A stretch of 64,000 nt of DNA from NCBI GenBank assembly GCA_002317135.1, contig DCIX01000025.1, forward strand, positions 62,001-126,000, given 5' to 3'. A program made the translations under genes and the position numbers. The notes beneath the pieces were generated by a model. That model saw only the letters and a program-made list of their open reading frames with translations, made no database searches and had not been told where the DNA came from. Positions 15,593 through 22,294 of this stretch are shown one piece after another. This stretch comes from Bacteroidales bacterium UBA1715. Its GTDB lineage: Bacteria > Bacteroidota > Bacteroidia > Bacteroidales > UBA1715. The first letter of the stretch is position 1. Each line of letters starts with the position of its first letter.

Positions 15593-16006
15593 ATGATTAA
15601 CCAGGTTGAATTTACTCTCCAAGAAAAAAGACGTGGCTGTCATCTCATAACAAACGAGATTATCGCACAAATCAGTCATCTTTTACCAAAAGCCGGACTA
15701 CTTCATCTATTCGTTAAACATACATCTTGTGCGTTATCCATAAATGAGAACGCCGATCCTGATGTCCGCGGCGATATGGAACAAATTCTTAATCACATTG
15801 TAAAAGAAAACGAGACATATTATAACCACACACTCGAAGGTGCCGATGATATGCCAGCCCATGCTAAGAGTAGTTTGTTCGGCGTAAGTATAACCATTCC
15901 TATAACAAACGGACGACTAAATTTAGGCACTTGGCAAGGAATTTACCTGTGTGAATTCCGTAACTATGGTGGACCTCGCAAAATTGTAGCAACTATTTAT
16001 TCGTAA
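15593..16006 (+). CDS. YjbQ/UPF0047 family protein
   Basis: A 137-residue protein of the YjbQ family, some members of which make thiamine phosphate when overproduced in E. coli (secondary thiamine-phosphate synthase activity). Family signatures: LLHLFVKHTSCAL-INENADPDVRGDME (in parts: VKHTSCALSINENADPDV) with the HTS and DPDV residues, then DMPAHAKSSLFG and the G-WQGIYLCEFR ending. Full length. It lies 1 nt after the MATE gene and directly abuts the HAD gene, so the run is an operon. Its physiological role is not settled. Confidence 0.9.
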   Translation: MINQVEFTLQEKRRGCHLITNEIIAQISHLLPKAGLLHLFVKHTSCALSINENADPDVRGDMEQILNHIVKENETYYNHTLEGADDMPAHAKSSLFGVSITIPITNGRLNLGTWQGIYLCEFRNYGGPRKIVATIYS

Positions 16007-16009
16007 TTG

Positions 16010-16837
16010 ATGATGAAAACAACTATTACATACAAAGCAATCGTTCTTGATTTAGACGGAACGCTTACAAACAGTAAAAAAGAAATCACACCTCGTACAA
16101 AAAAAGCACTTATGAAAGCACAAGAACAAGGTGTGCGAGTTGTGTTGGCATCGGGACGACCAACACATGGCATAAAACCTGTAGCCAAAGAACTTGAAAT
16201 TGAAAAATATGACGGCTATGTCTTGTCGTTCAATGGTGGAACAATCACTCATTGGCCAACAAAAGAGGTAATTTTCGACCAAAAACTAGATCCTTCATTT
16301 GTTCCGGAACTTTATAAAGCAGCAAAAAACAATGATTTTGAGATACTTACACCACAAGGAGAGAGCATTGCGTCATCAAATATTCAAGACAAATATGTGC
16401 AACACGAGGCTTTCATAAACAAATTGTCCCTCATTCAATATGACGACTTCTTGAATCAAGTACAATATCCTATCAACAAATGTCTAATCGTTGGTGATCC
16501 AACGCGTCTTGCTGTACTGGAAAAAAAACTTGCAAAGCAAATGGAAGGCCGTATGAACATCTACCGTTCAGCAGATTTTTTCTTGGAATGTGTACCACTT
16601 GGCATAGACAAAGCTGCCTCACTTGACAGACTTTTCTCGAAATTAGGCATCAAAAAAGAAGAAGTTATTGCTTGTGGAGACGGACACAACGACATATCGA
16701 TGATTCAATATGCTGGTCTTGGCGTAGCGATGGCAAACGCCGACGATGAAGTAAAAAGCCAAGCAAATTTCATTACTCTTTCAAACGAAGAAGATGGTGT
16801 TGCTACAGTTGTAGAACAATTTATTTTGAACGAATAA
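16010..16837 (+). CDS. Cof-type HAD-IIB phosphatase
   Basis: A 275-residue haloacid dehalogenase superfamily hydrolase of the Cof subgroup, which dephosphorylates sugar phosphates, flavin or pyridoxal phosphates. Motif I is VLDLDGTLTNS near 11-21 with two aspartates, motif II is VLASGRP near 44-50, motif III the lysine in GIDKAAS, and motif IV is CGDGHNDISM. Starts at ATG 16010 or 16013 (a TTG at 16007 is in frame); the choice changes one residue. It follows YjbQ without a gap and overlaps the next start by ATGA. Confidence 0.9.
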   Translation: MMKTTITYKAIVLDLDGTLTNSKKEITPRTKKALMKAQEQGVRVVLASGRPTHGIKPVAKELEIEKYDGYVLSFNGGTITHWPTKEVIFDQKLDPSFVPELYKAAKNNDFEILTPQGESIASSNIQDKYVQHEAFINKLSLIQYDDFLNQVQYPINKCLIVGDPTRLAVLEKKLAKQMEGRMNIYRSADFFLECVPLGIDKAASLDRLFSKLGIKKEEVIACGDGHNDISMIQYAGLGVAMANADDEVKSQANFITLSNEEDGVATVVEQFILNE

Positions 16838-17040
16838 TGACTGGAAAAAAACAAACATTATACGCACTAATGGAAAACCAAGGATATAGTTACGGTTTCA
16901 TCATGACTGCCGTAAACATTCTTGGACAATCAAAACTGGCACTCGACGAGATGATTATCTTCATTGATGACTTTCATCCAACTGAAGAACAATGCATAGA
17001 GCATTTGGCAGAAATTTGTAGCAAAGAAAAATTACACTAA
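16837..17040 (+). CDS. Hypothetical protein, 67 residues
   Basis: A small soluble protein whose ATG overlaps the TAA stop of the HAD gene (TAATGA). It has a helical pattern with a cluster of acidic residues, DEMIIFIDDFHPTEEQCIEHL, in the second half (quoted: IIFIDDFHPTEEQ). The overlap and the following gene 1 nt later support a genuine operon member. I do not recognise the family with certainty, and no function is offered. Confidence 0.7.
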   Translation: MTGKKQTLYALMENQGYSYGFIMTAVNILGQSKLALDEMIIFIDDFHPTEEQCIEHLAEICSKEKLH

Positions 17041-17041
17041 T

Positions 17042-17323
17042 ATGGACGCTTCTTTATTATATTACATCATAGTAATTTCTATCGTAACCTTTTGTGCATA
17101 CGGAATAGATAAATACAAAGCAAAGAAACAACAATGGAGAATTCCAGAACGAACACTAATTTTACTTGCTGTTTTTGGTGGCTCTATCGGTGCTTTAGCA
17201 GCTATGCGTATGTTTCGGCATAAAACACTGCACAATAAATTTAGATTGGGAATTCCTTGTATTCTTATACTACAAGTTGCTTGCCTTTATTACTTCTATC
17301 AACAAGGATTATTCTTGCAATAA
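17042..17323 (+). CDS. DUF1294 membrane protein
   Basis: A 93-residue inner-membrane protein with three or four hydrophobic helices. The DUF1294 pattern is clear: YGIDKYKAKKQQWRIPE near 20-36, with D-K-AK--WRIPE, then GGSIGALAAMRMFRHKT-H-KF (in parts: GGSIGALAAM, FRHKTLHNKFR). Function of the family is unknown. Its last 15 bases overlap the 3' end of the convergent SPOR gene on the other strand (17309-17323), so transcription from the two sides meets here. Confidence 0.9.
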   Translation: MDASLLYYIIVISIVTFCAYGIDKYKAKKQQWRIPERTLILLAVFGGSIGALAAMRMFRHKTLHNKFRLGIPCILILQVACLYYFYQQGLFLQ

Positions 17324-17767
17324 TTTATCCAAATCCGACAATTCTTCTTCGGATTGCAAAGCAGGAAAATTGATTTTATCTGTAATCAAATAAGATACAG
17401 GGAAGTCAACCAACAACTTCTTGTATAATGCGTATGCTTCGTCTTTTGTGCGGAAATCACCGACACGGATTTTGAAGAATGGAGGTTGATAAATCAAATA
17501 TGCACCAATGTCAGGATACTTTGACAAAAATAATTTACGTTTATTTTGTGCTTCTGTTCTAGAATTTGTTCCCGACGAGTTGTAAATCTGAACACGCCAG
17601 CCAGACATGGTGCCATTTTGTTCTTTTGCCAACGCCTTGTGCGTATTTAATAATTCCTGAATACGACTATCTTGAGTAATTGTAATCACTCCGTATTGAG
17701 TTGTATCGATTTGTGCCATTGCACCAAACGATAATACCATGCACAATATGAATAAGATTCGCTTCAT
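17309..17767 (-). CDS. Exported SPOR-domain protein
   Basis: A 152-residue protein with a signal peptide (MKRILFILCMVLSFGAMAQ) and a SPOR domain in the second half (WRVQIYNSSG...FFKIRVGDFRTKDEAYALYKKL, quoted in parts). SPOR domains bind denuded glycan strands in septal peptidoglycan, so the protein is probably periplasmic and acts in cell-wall remodelling or division. The ending is acidic (SEEELSDLDKL). It converges on and overlaps the DUF1294 gene by 15 nt. Confidence 0.85.
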   Translation of the reverse strand: MKRILFILCMVLSFGAMAQIDTTQYGVITITQDSRIQELLNTHKALAKEQNGTMSGWRVQIYNSSGTNSRTEAQNKRKLFLSKYPDIGAYLIYQPPFFKIRVGDFRTKDEAYALYKKLLVDFPVSYLITDKINFPALQSEEELSDLDKLLQE

Positions 17768-17811
17768 TGTTATTCTTTCTGCAAAAATATGATTTTCGTA
17801 ATATACAACAA

Positions 17812-18882
17812 TCAGTTCTCCTGTTTTTTCGCGAACAATTGCTTATCGATATAAACTTTATCTAGTCCAAGAATATTTAAGTGATTGGTACACAAATTCT
17901 TCACATATTTTCGTGTGATATTATAATGTCGCTGTGCACCGTACAGTGTTATACCATTTGCATCAGAAATTTCATATTCCATTTCGGCAGGGAAACTTGC
18001 CACAATTGCAGGAACTTTCTCTCCTGGAATAAGCAAAATCGCGTCAATTTCATTATTCACAAACAATTCGACCTCATCGTCCAAAGTCTTTACTTTTGTA
18101 ATTCGCACAGAATCCAAATACGGCAATCGACAATTATCACCATCTTTTTCAAAATAGTATGTGCTTTTTATAAATCGAAACTCTACACTATCGTGTTCAT
18201 AAGAAAACGGCCCAACATTTACTGTCGATTCCATACCATATTTCTCAACTGCCTCAAAAGGGATAATAGAAGCCGCAGGATATGCAAGATTTTGCAAGAA
18301 ATGAGCTGATGGTTTATCCAAAGTAACCGTTAGTGTATGGTCATCTATCACTTTTATTCCAGCAATACGACTTGTATCGCGTTGTTCATCTGTCATTGAA
18401 AAGTACTCCTTTGCCCCCTGAATGCGATATACTGTATTTGTGAAATTCGTTGTACTATAATGCGGATTTGCAAGCAAATGAAACGTATATTTTACATCGT
18501 ATGCAGTGACTTTTCTTGTCATAGAACGGCCGAAACAATCGTCTTTGTTAAATTGTGCAGTGGTATCCAGATAGAATGTGTAAACCAATCCAGAATTGTC
18601 CACCTCCCAATTTCGACAAAGTGCATTTTCAACCTCAACAGTAACAGGATTTATCTTAAAAAGTCCCGTATAAAACATACTGGCAAAACATTTTTCCAAC
18701 TCACTACCAATTGTCGGAGGGAAAATATAGTCGTCAAATGTATATCGAAAAACCGCAAGACGTAAAGTGCCACCACTCTTCCCGCTTTCCTGTTTTTTGA
18801 GCGTGTTCGCACAAGAAACAACAAGCAACGAAAGCACAACAAAAACAAGCCATTTACACCTATACAATTTGGAAAACTGCAT
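17812..18882 (-). CDS. Short family 5 solute-binding lipoprotein
   Basis: A lipoprotein (lipobox LLVVSCAN near 20-28, Cys about 24) with the N-terminal half of a family 5 extracellular solute-binding protein (OppA/DppA type): GGTLRLAVF after the anchor, then W-VDNSGLVYTFYL, AYDVKYTFHLL and IKVIDDHTLTVTLDKPSAHFLQNL (in parts). Full family members have 500 or more residues; this has 356 and lacks most of the C-terminal lobe, so peptide binding may be altered or lost. No permease genes are nearby. The start ATG at 18882 lies inside the end of the upstream gene (23-nt overlap), which suggests coupling. Confidence 0.75.
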   Translation of the reverse strand: MQFSKLYRCKWLVFVVLSLLVVSCANTLKKQESGKSGGTLRLAVFRYTFDDYIFPPTIGSELEKCFASMFYTGLFKINPVTVEVENALCRNWEVDNSGLVYTFYLDTTAQFNKDDCFGRSMTRKVTAYDVKYTFHLLANPHYSTTNFTNTVYRIQGAKEYFSMTDEQRDTSRIAGIKVIDDHTLTVTLDKPSAHFLQNLAYPAASIIPFEAVEKYGMESTVNVGPFSYEHDSVEFRFIKSTYYFEKDGDNCRLPYLDSVRITKVKTLDDEVELFVNNEIDAILLIPGEKVPAIVASFPAEMEYEISDANGITLYGAQRHYNITRKYVKNLCTNHLNILGLDKVYIDKQLFAKKQEN

Positions 18883-19303
18883 TATAATCAATTAGTTGTT
18901 TTTTAGAAAGATTCGCTACCGAAACCTTTTGCATAAAGGTAATCTCACGACAAGTATGTAATTTCTTTTGTAACCAACGGATTTGTGCCTCTGAAAAAAC
19001 GGGTGAAATCTTTATAAAGAACGTCACCGTTCTCATAAAAGCAAACAACGGTCCTTCTTCTGTTTTATTTACAACAACAGAGACTTCATATCGTTTTTCT
19101 TCATCAAAATAAGAGAAAATCAACGGATTTGTTTCTTTTTCGTTTATCGTGATAGGAGCAATAGGTTTGCATACCAAATCAATTTCAAACAAACGATTAA
19201 GCAAGGCACAAAATTTATAATCAGGTAATACGGTACCGATAGCAAAAACTTCATAGAAATCAGCCTGTGGAGTATGTTTTATTGTCACTTGCTTCTTTAT
19301 CAT
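18860..19303 (-). CDS. IPExxxVDY-like family protein
   Basis: A 147-residue soluble protein similar in layout to the IPExxxVDY family of Bacteroidetes: an early DYKFCALLNRLFEIDLV block near 27-43, a middle Y-V--N strand and a late helix before a VANL tail. The family's name motif is not intact here; the corresponding stretch reads FAFMRTVTFFIKI, so the assignment is moderate. The start used is the ATG at 19303, which overlaps the stop of the hydrolase gene (ATGA); its own 3' end overlaps the lipoprotein start by 23 nt. Function unknown. Confidence 0.6.
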   Translation of the reverse strand: MIKKQVTIKHTPQADFYEVFAIGTVLPDYKFCALLNRLFEIDLVCKPIAPITINEKETNPLIFSYFDEEKRYEVSVVVNKTEEGPLFAFMRTVTFFIKISPVFSEAQIRWLQKKLHTCREITFMQKVSVANLSKKQLIDYNAVFQIV

Positions 19304-20031
19304 TTGAAATCCTTTAAGAAAAACAATAAACTCAACCAAAACGACTCATTCCCGTCCGACTCCCACCACAACGATTTAGCGCCATGTTCTTTCGTATTTT
19401 TATCTGGACGGAATACAACTTTCTTTTTTGTAGCAACATCTTTCACCATTGCCGAAACATACGAGTATTCGTTGCGATTACATGCAACATACAATGGAAT
19501 CTGCAATGGTTTCACATATTCCGCCATGCTCATTTCCCCAAAATATTCTCCTGGACTATACGCAATTACTGCCTTAAACAAAGAACTACTATCGACAGCG
19601 ACTTTTAGACACAAGGAACCAGAAAATGAACTACCAAGTAAAAATAATTCGGCATTAGGATTCTCTGAACGAACATAATTGATTGCAGCAAGAATATCTT
19701 TCTCACAATCAAGCATAGACACAGCATAATTGCCAGATTTTGCAAGCATAGCCGTTTCGTTATTGATGAAGTTCACTTCATTCCCATAGCGCAAATCAAC
19801 AGCAACACAATTATAATCAAGTTTGACCAAACGTTTTGCTATCTGTTGAAATTCACCTCTACTACATTCCGCTTGATGAAACAAAAGCATATATTTATTC
19901 GAAGGCTCAAATGTTTCATACACGTCGGCAGTGATAGAAAGACCATCAGCAGCAGTAAATGTCACGATTTTCTGTCCCCAAACCGTGAAGACAAAACACA
20001 ACGACAATACTATTGCAAATAGTTTCTTCAT
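19300..20031 (-). CDS. Exported alpha/beta hydrolase
   Basis: A 243-residue protein with a signal peptide (ending near VWGQ) and an alpha/beta hydrolase fold of the dienelactone-hydrolase-like kind. The nucleophile elbow is GSSFSG near 133-138 (serine), and a C-terminal EHG near 224-226 offers the histidine. The early DGLSITADVYE strand and LLFHQAECSRGEF segment fit an oxyanion-hole region. Substrate unknown; presumably an ester in the periplasm. First of three overlapping genes (hydrolase, IPExxxVDY-like, lipoprotein). Confidence 0.8.
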   Translation of the reverse strand: MKKLFAIVLSLCFVFTVWGQKIVTFTAADGLSITADVYETFEPSNKYMLLFHQAECSRGEFQQIAKRLVKLDYNCVAVDLRYGNEVNFINNETAMLAKSGNYAVSMLDCEKDILAAINYVRSENPNAELFLLGSSFSGSLCLKVAVDSSSLFKAVIAYSPGEYFGEMSMAEYVKPLQIPLYVACNRNEYSYVSAMVKDVATKKKVVFRPDKNTKEHGAKSLWWESDGNESFWLSLLFFLKDFK

Positions 20032-20046
20032 ATTTCTTATTATACC

Positions 20047-20077
20047 AAAAAAGCCACTATTGGATTAGTGGCTTTTT
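20047..20077 (-). terminator. Terminator of atpDC
   Basis: An 11-bp stem (20049-20059 with 20066-20076) with a 6-base loop lies 20 nt after the atpC stop. T/A-rich ends on both sides fit a bidirectional terminator; on the minus strand the T-run follows directly. Confidence 0.85.
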
Positions 20078-20096
20078 GAATGTGTCCCAATGTATA

Positions 20097-20333
20097 TTAT
20101 TCAACTAATACGATTACCTTATTTGCTGACTGCTCAACAACACCTCCACCAATTTCAAATGTTTGTTGTTGGTTTTGGTCGTCAACTATTGTAATAGTTC
20201 CAGCAGCCAATGTTGCCACGATAGGAGCGTGATTTTCCAACATACCAAAAGAGCCATTGCTACCTGGCAAATTGATTTCTTTTGCCGTTCCTGAGTACAA
20301 TTTTTCTGTTGGGGTAATAATATCGATTGTCAT
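20097..20333 (-). CDS. atpC: F1 ATP synthase epsilon subunit
   Basis: A 78-residue subunit of F1 ATP synthase. It contains the epsilon N-terminal beta-sandwich only (DIITPTEKLYSG, GSFGMLENHAPIVA, IGGGVVEQSANKVIVLVE in parts) and lacks the C-terminal helical hairpin found in longer forms, which is common in Bacteroidetes. It is cotranscribed with atpD, 11 nt away. The other subunit genes are not in the window, so the operon is split as elsewhere in the phylum or they lie elsewhere. Confidence 0.95.
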   Translation of the reverse strand: MTIDIITPTEKLYSGTAKEINLPGSNGSFGMLENHAPIVATLAAGTITIVDDQNQQQTFEIGGGVVEQSANKVIVLVE

Positions 20334-20344
20334 AATTGCAAATA

Positions 20345-21850
20345 TTAAGCGTTAGCCAACATTTTCTCACCTTTTTCGATTGCTTCTTCGATTGTACCAA
20401 CAAGGTTGAATGCTGCTTCTGGATATTTATCAACTTCACCGTCGATAATCATATTGAAGCCCTTGATTGTATCTTCGATAGAAACAAGTTTTCCTTGCAA
20501 GCCAGTGAATTGTGCAGCCACATGGAATGGTTGAGACAAGAATCTTTGTACACGACGAGCACGGTGAACAACCAACTTATCTTCTTCAGACAATTCATCC
20601 ATACCAAGGATAGCGATGATATCTTGTAACTCTTTATTCTTTTGAAGAATATTAATAACGCGTTGTGCAGTATTGTAGTGAGCTTCACCAACGATTTCTG
20701 GAGTCAAAATACGAGAAGATGATTCCAAAGGATCAACTGCAGGATAAATACCCAACTCTACAATCTTACGGCTCAACACAGTAGTTGCATCCAAGTGAGC
20801 GAATGTTGTTGCTGGAGCAGGGTCAGTCAAGTCATCGGCAGGCACATAGATTGCTTGTACAGAAGTAATAGAACCACGTTTTGTAGAAGTAATACGTTCT
20901 TGCAAGAAACCCATTTCTGTTGCTAATGTAGGTTGATAACCTACTGCTGAAGGCATACGTCCCAACAAGGCAGAAACCTCAGAACCAGCTTGTGTGAAAC
21001 GGAAAATGTTATCGATGAACAAAAGGATATCACGACCGCCAGTCTTTTCATCACCATCACGGAAGTTTTCCGCGATAGTCAAACCTGACAATGCAACACG
21101 AGAACGTGCCCCAGGAGGTTCATTCATCTGACCGAACACCATCGCCAACGAAGAATCTTTCAAACCTTCTTTGTCGATTTTTGAAATATCCCATCCGCCT
21201 TTTTCAAGACTTTCTTTGAATTCATCACCATATTTAACGATACCAGCTTCGATCATTTCACGAAGCAAGTCATTACCTTCACGAGTACGTTCACCAACAC
21301 CAGCAAATACAGACAAACCATTGTGTGCTTTTGCAATGTTGTTAATCAACTCTTGGATAAGCACGGTTTTACCTACACCAGCACCACCGAACAAACCAAT
21401 CTTACCACCTTTTGAATATGGCTCAATCAAGTCGATTACCTTGATACCCGTATACAATACTTCTGTACTTGTAGAAAGTTTTTCGTATTCAGGTGGATTG
21501 GCATGGATTTGATAACCGTTTTCTTTAGGGATTGCACCGATACCATCAATTGCATCACCAGTCACATTAAACAAACGTCCACGAACTTGATCACCAATAG
21601 GCATTGTGATTTGCTTACCTGTAGCAACTACATCAGTACCACGAGACAAACCATCAGTAGAGTCCATTGCAATGGTACGAACAGTGTTCTCACCAATATG
21701 TTGTTGCGTTTCCAACACAACTACTTGACCGTCAGGTCTCTTCACTTCAAGTGCATCGTAAATACTTGGAAGAGAACTGCCTTCTTGTTCAAAACTAACG
21801 TCCACAACAGGACCAACGATTTGAACTATTTTTCCAATATTTTGAGCCAT
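20345..21850 (-). CDS. atpD: F1 ATP synthase beta subunit
   Basis: The catalytic subunit, 501 residues. The P-loop GGAGVGKT near 155-162, GERTREGNDL, the DELSEEDK-like region and FLSQPFHVAAQFTG near the end are all conserved. It makes ATP on the inner face of the membrane using the proton or sodium gradient. A full promoter (TTTG-N19-TATTTTTG) precedes it, and atpC follows at once. The ATG at 21850 starts MAQNIGKI. Confidence 0.98.
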   Translation of the reverse strand: MAQNIGKIVQIVGPVVDVSFEQEGSSLPSIYDALEVKRPDGQVVVLETQQHIGENTVRTIAMDSTDGLSRGTDVVATGKQITMPIGDQVRGRLFNVTGDAIDGIGAIPKENGYQIHANPPEYEKLSTSTEVLYTGIKVIDLIEPYSKGGKIGLFGGAGVGKTVLIQELINNIAKAHNGLSVFAGVGERTREGNDLLREMIEAGIVKYGDEFKESLEKGGWDISKIDKEGLKDSSLAMVFGQMNEPPGARSRVALSGLTIAENFRDGDEKTGGRDILLFIDNIFRFTQAGSEVSALLGRMPSAVGYQPTLATEMGFLQERITSTKRGSITSVQAIYVPADDLTDPAPATTFAHLDATTVLSRKIVELGIYPAVDPLESSSRILTPEIVGEAHYNTAQRVINILQKNKELQDIIAILGMDELSEEDKLVVHRARRVQRFLSQPFHVAAQFTGLQGKLVSIEDTIKGFNMIIDGEVDKYPEAAFNLVGTIEEAIEKGEKMLANA

Positions 21851-21890
21851 ACAATCTTTTATTTTGAATTTTCTTATTTGTACGTTACCA

Positions 21891-21921
21891 CAAAAATACT
21901 TTTTTTTATGAATACCGCAAA
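21891..21921 (-). promoter_or_regulatory. Promoter of atpDC
   Basis: On the minus strand, TTTG (21921-21918) is followed by exactly 19 nt and then TATTTTTG (21898-21891), matching the Bacteroidetes consensus TTTG-N19-TAnnTTTG at every fixed position. The atpD start is about 40 nt downstream. Confidence 0.8.
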
Positions 21922-21950
21922 AGATTTCTTTCTTTTTTTATTCCACATTA

Positions 21951-22057
21951 TAGAAAAAAGCAGAAGCCACAAAATATGACTTCTGCAATGGGGCGGTATC
22001 GCGAGATTTTCTGTCTGTGTCATTTTGCCCCTCAACGACACAGTTACAATGATTGGC
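21951..22057 (-). ncRNA. Candidate small RNA with H-type pseudoknot
   Basis: A unit of about 105 nt on the minus strand with its own promoter (22062-22093) and terminator. Two interleaved helices can form: CTGTGTC/GACACAG (22037-22043 with 22015-22021, 7 bp) and GGGGC/GCCCC (22027-22031 with 21990-21994, 5 bp). The second pairs the loop of the first with a downstream strand, which makes an H-type pseudoknot. A 7-bp hairpin, GCAGAAG/CTTCTGC (21960-21966 with 21980-21986), followed by a T-run, ends it. I see no protein frame and no match to SRP, 6S, tmRNA or RNase P. Confidence 0.5.
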
Positions 22058-22061
22058 AGGA

Positions 22062-22093
22062 CAAAGATTACACTATTTTTACACTCTACAAAA
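22062..22093 (-). promoter_or_regulatory. Promoter of the candidate small RNA
   Basis: Minus-strand TTTTG (22093-22089) is followed by exactly 19 nt and AATCTTTG (22069-22062), one mismatch from TAnnTTTG. Start of transcription would fall near 22057. The spacing is the same as at the atpDC and feoAB promoters. Confidence 0.55.
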
Positions 22094-22236
22094 TGCCCTA
22101 TAGCCGCATTTTTCCAAGTAATACGGAGTATTATGATTTCGTTTGAAATCCTACAATATTTTTATGATTATTCTGTAAAAAAAATTTAATTATCCTTTAA
22201 GACTTACGTCTTACCATTTCCTTTTTTTTACTACAG
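22094..22236. other. A/T-rich spacer without recognised features
   Basis: Between the small-RNA promoter and the feoAB terminator I see no gene on either strand. A short dyad, AAGAC-TTAC-GTCTT (22199-22212), and a run of A are the only patterns. Confidence 0.6.
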
Positions 22237-22268
22237 GTAAAAAAAAGAGACGGTGTGCAACCGTCTCT
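22237..22268 (-). terminator. Terminator of feoAB
   Basis: A 9-bp stem, AGAGACGGT with ACCGTCTCT (22246-22254 with 22260-22268), has a 5-base loop and is followed on the minus strand by about ten Ts. It lies 27 nt after the feoAB stop. Confidence 0.9.
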
Positions 22269-22294
22269 ACAACAAAATCAAGACCTACAAATTA

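Noticed and set aside
20097..21850. atpDC as a broken ATP synthase operon
   Set aside because: Separation of atpDC with its own promoter and terminator is plausible in this phylum; both frames are intact.
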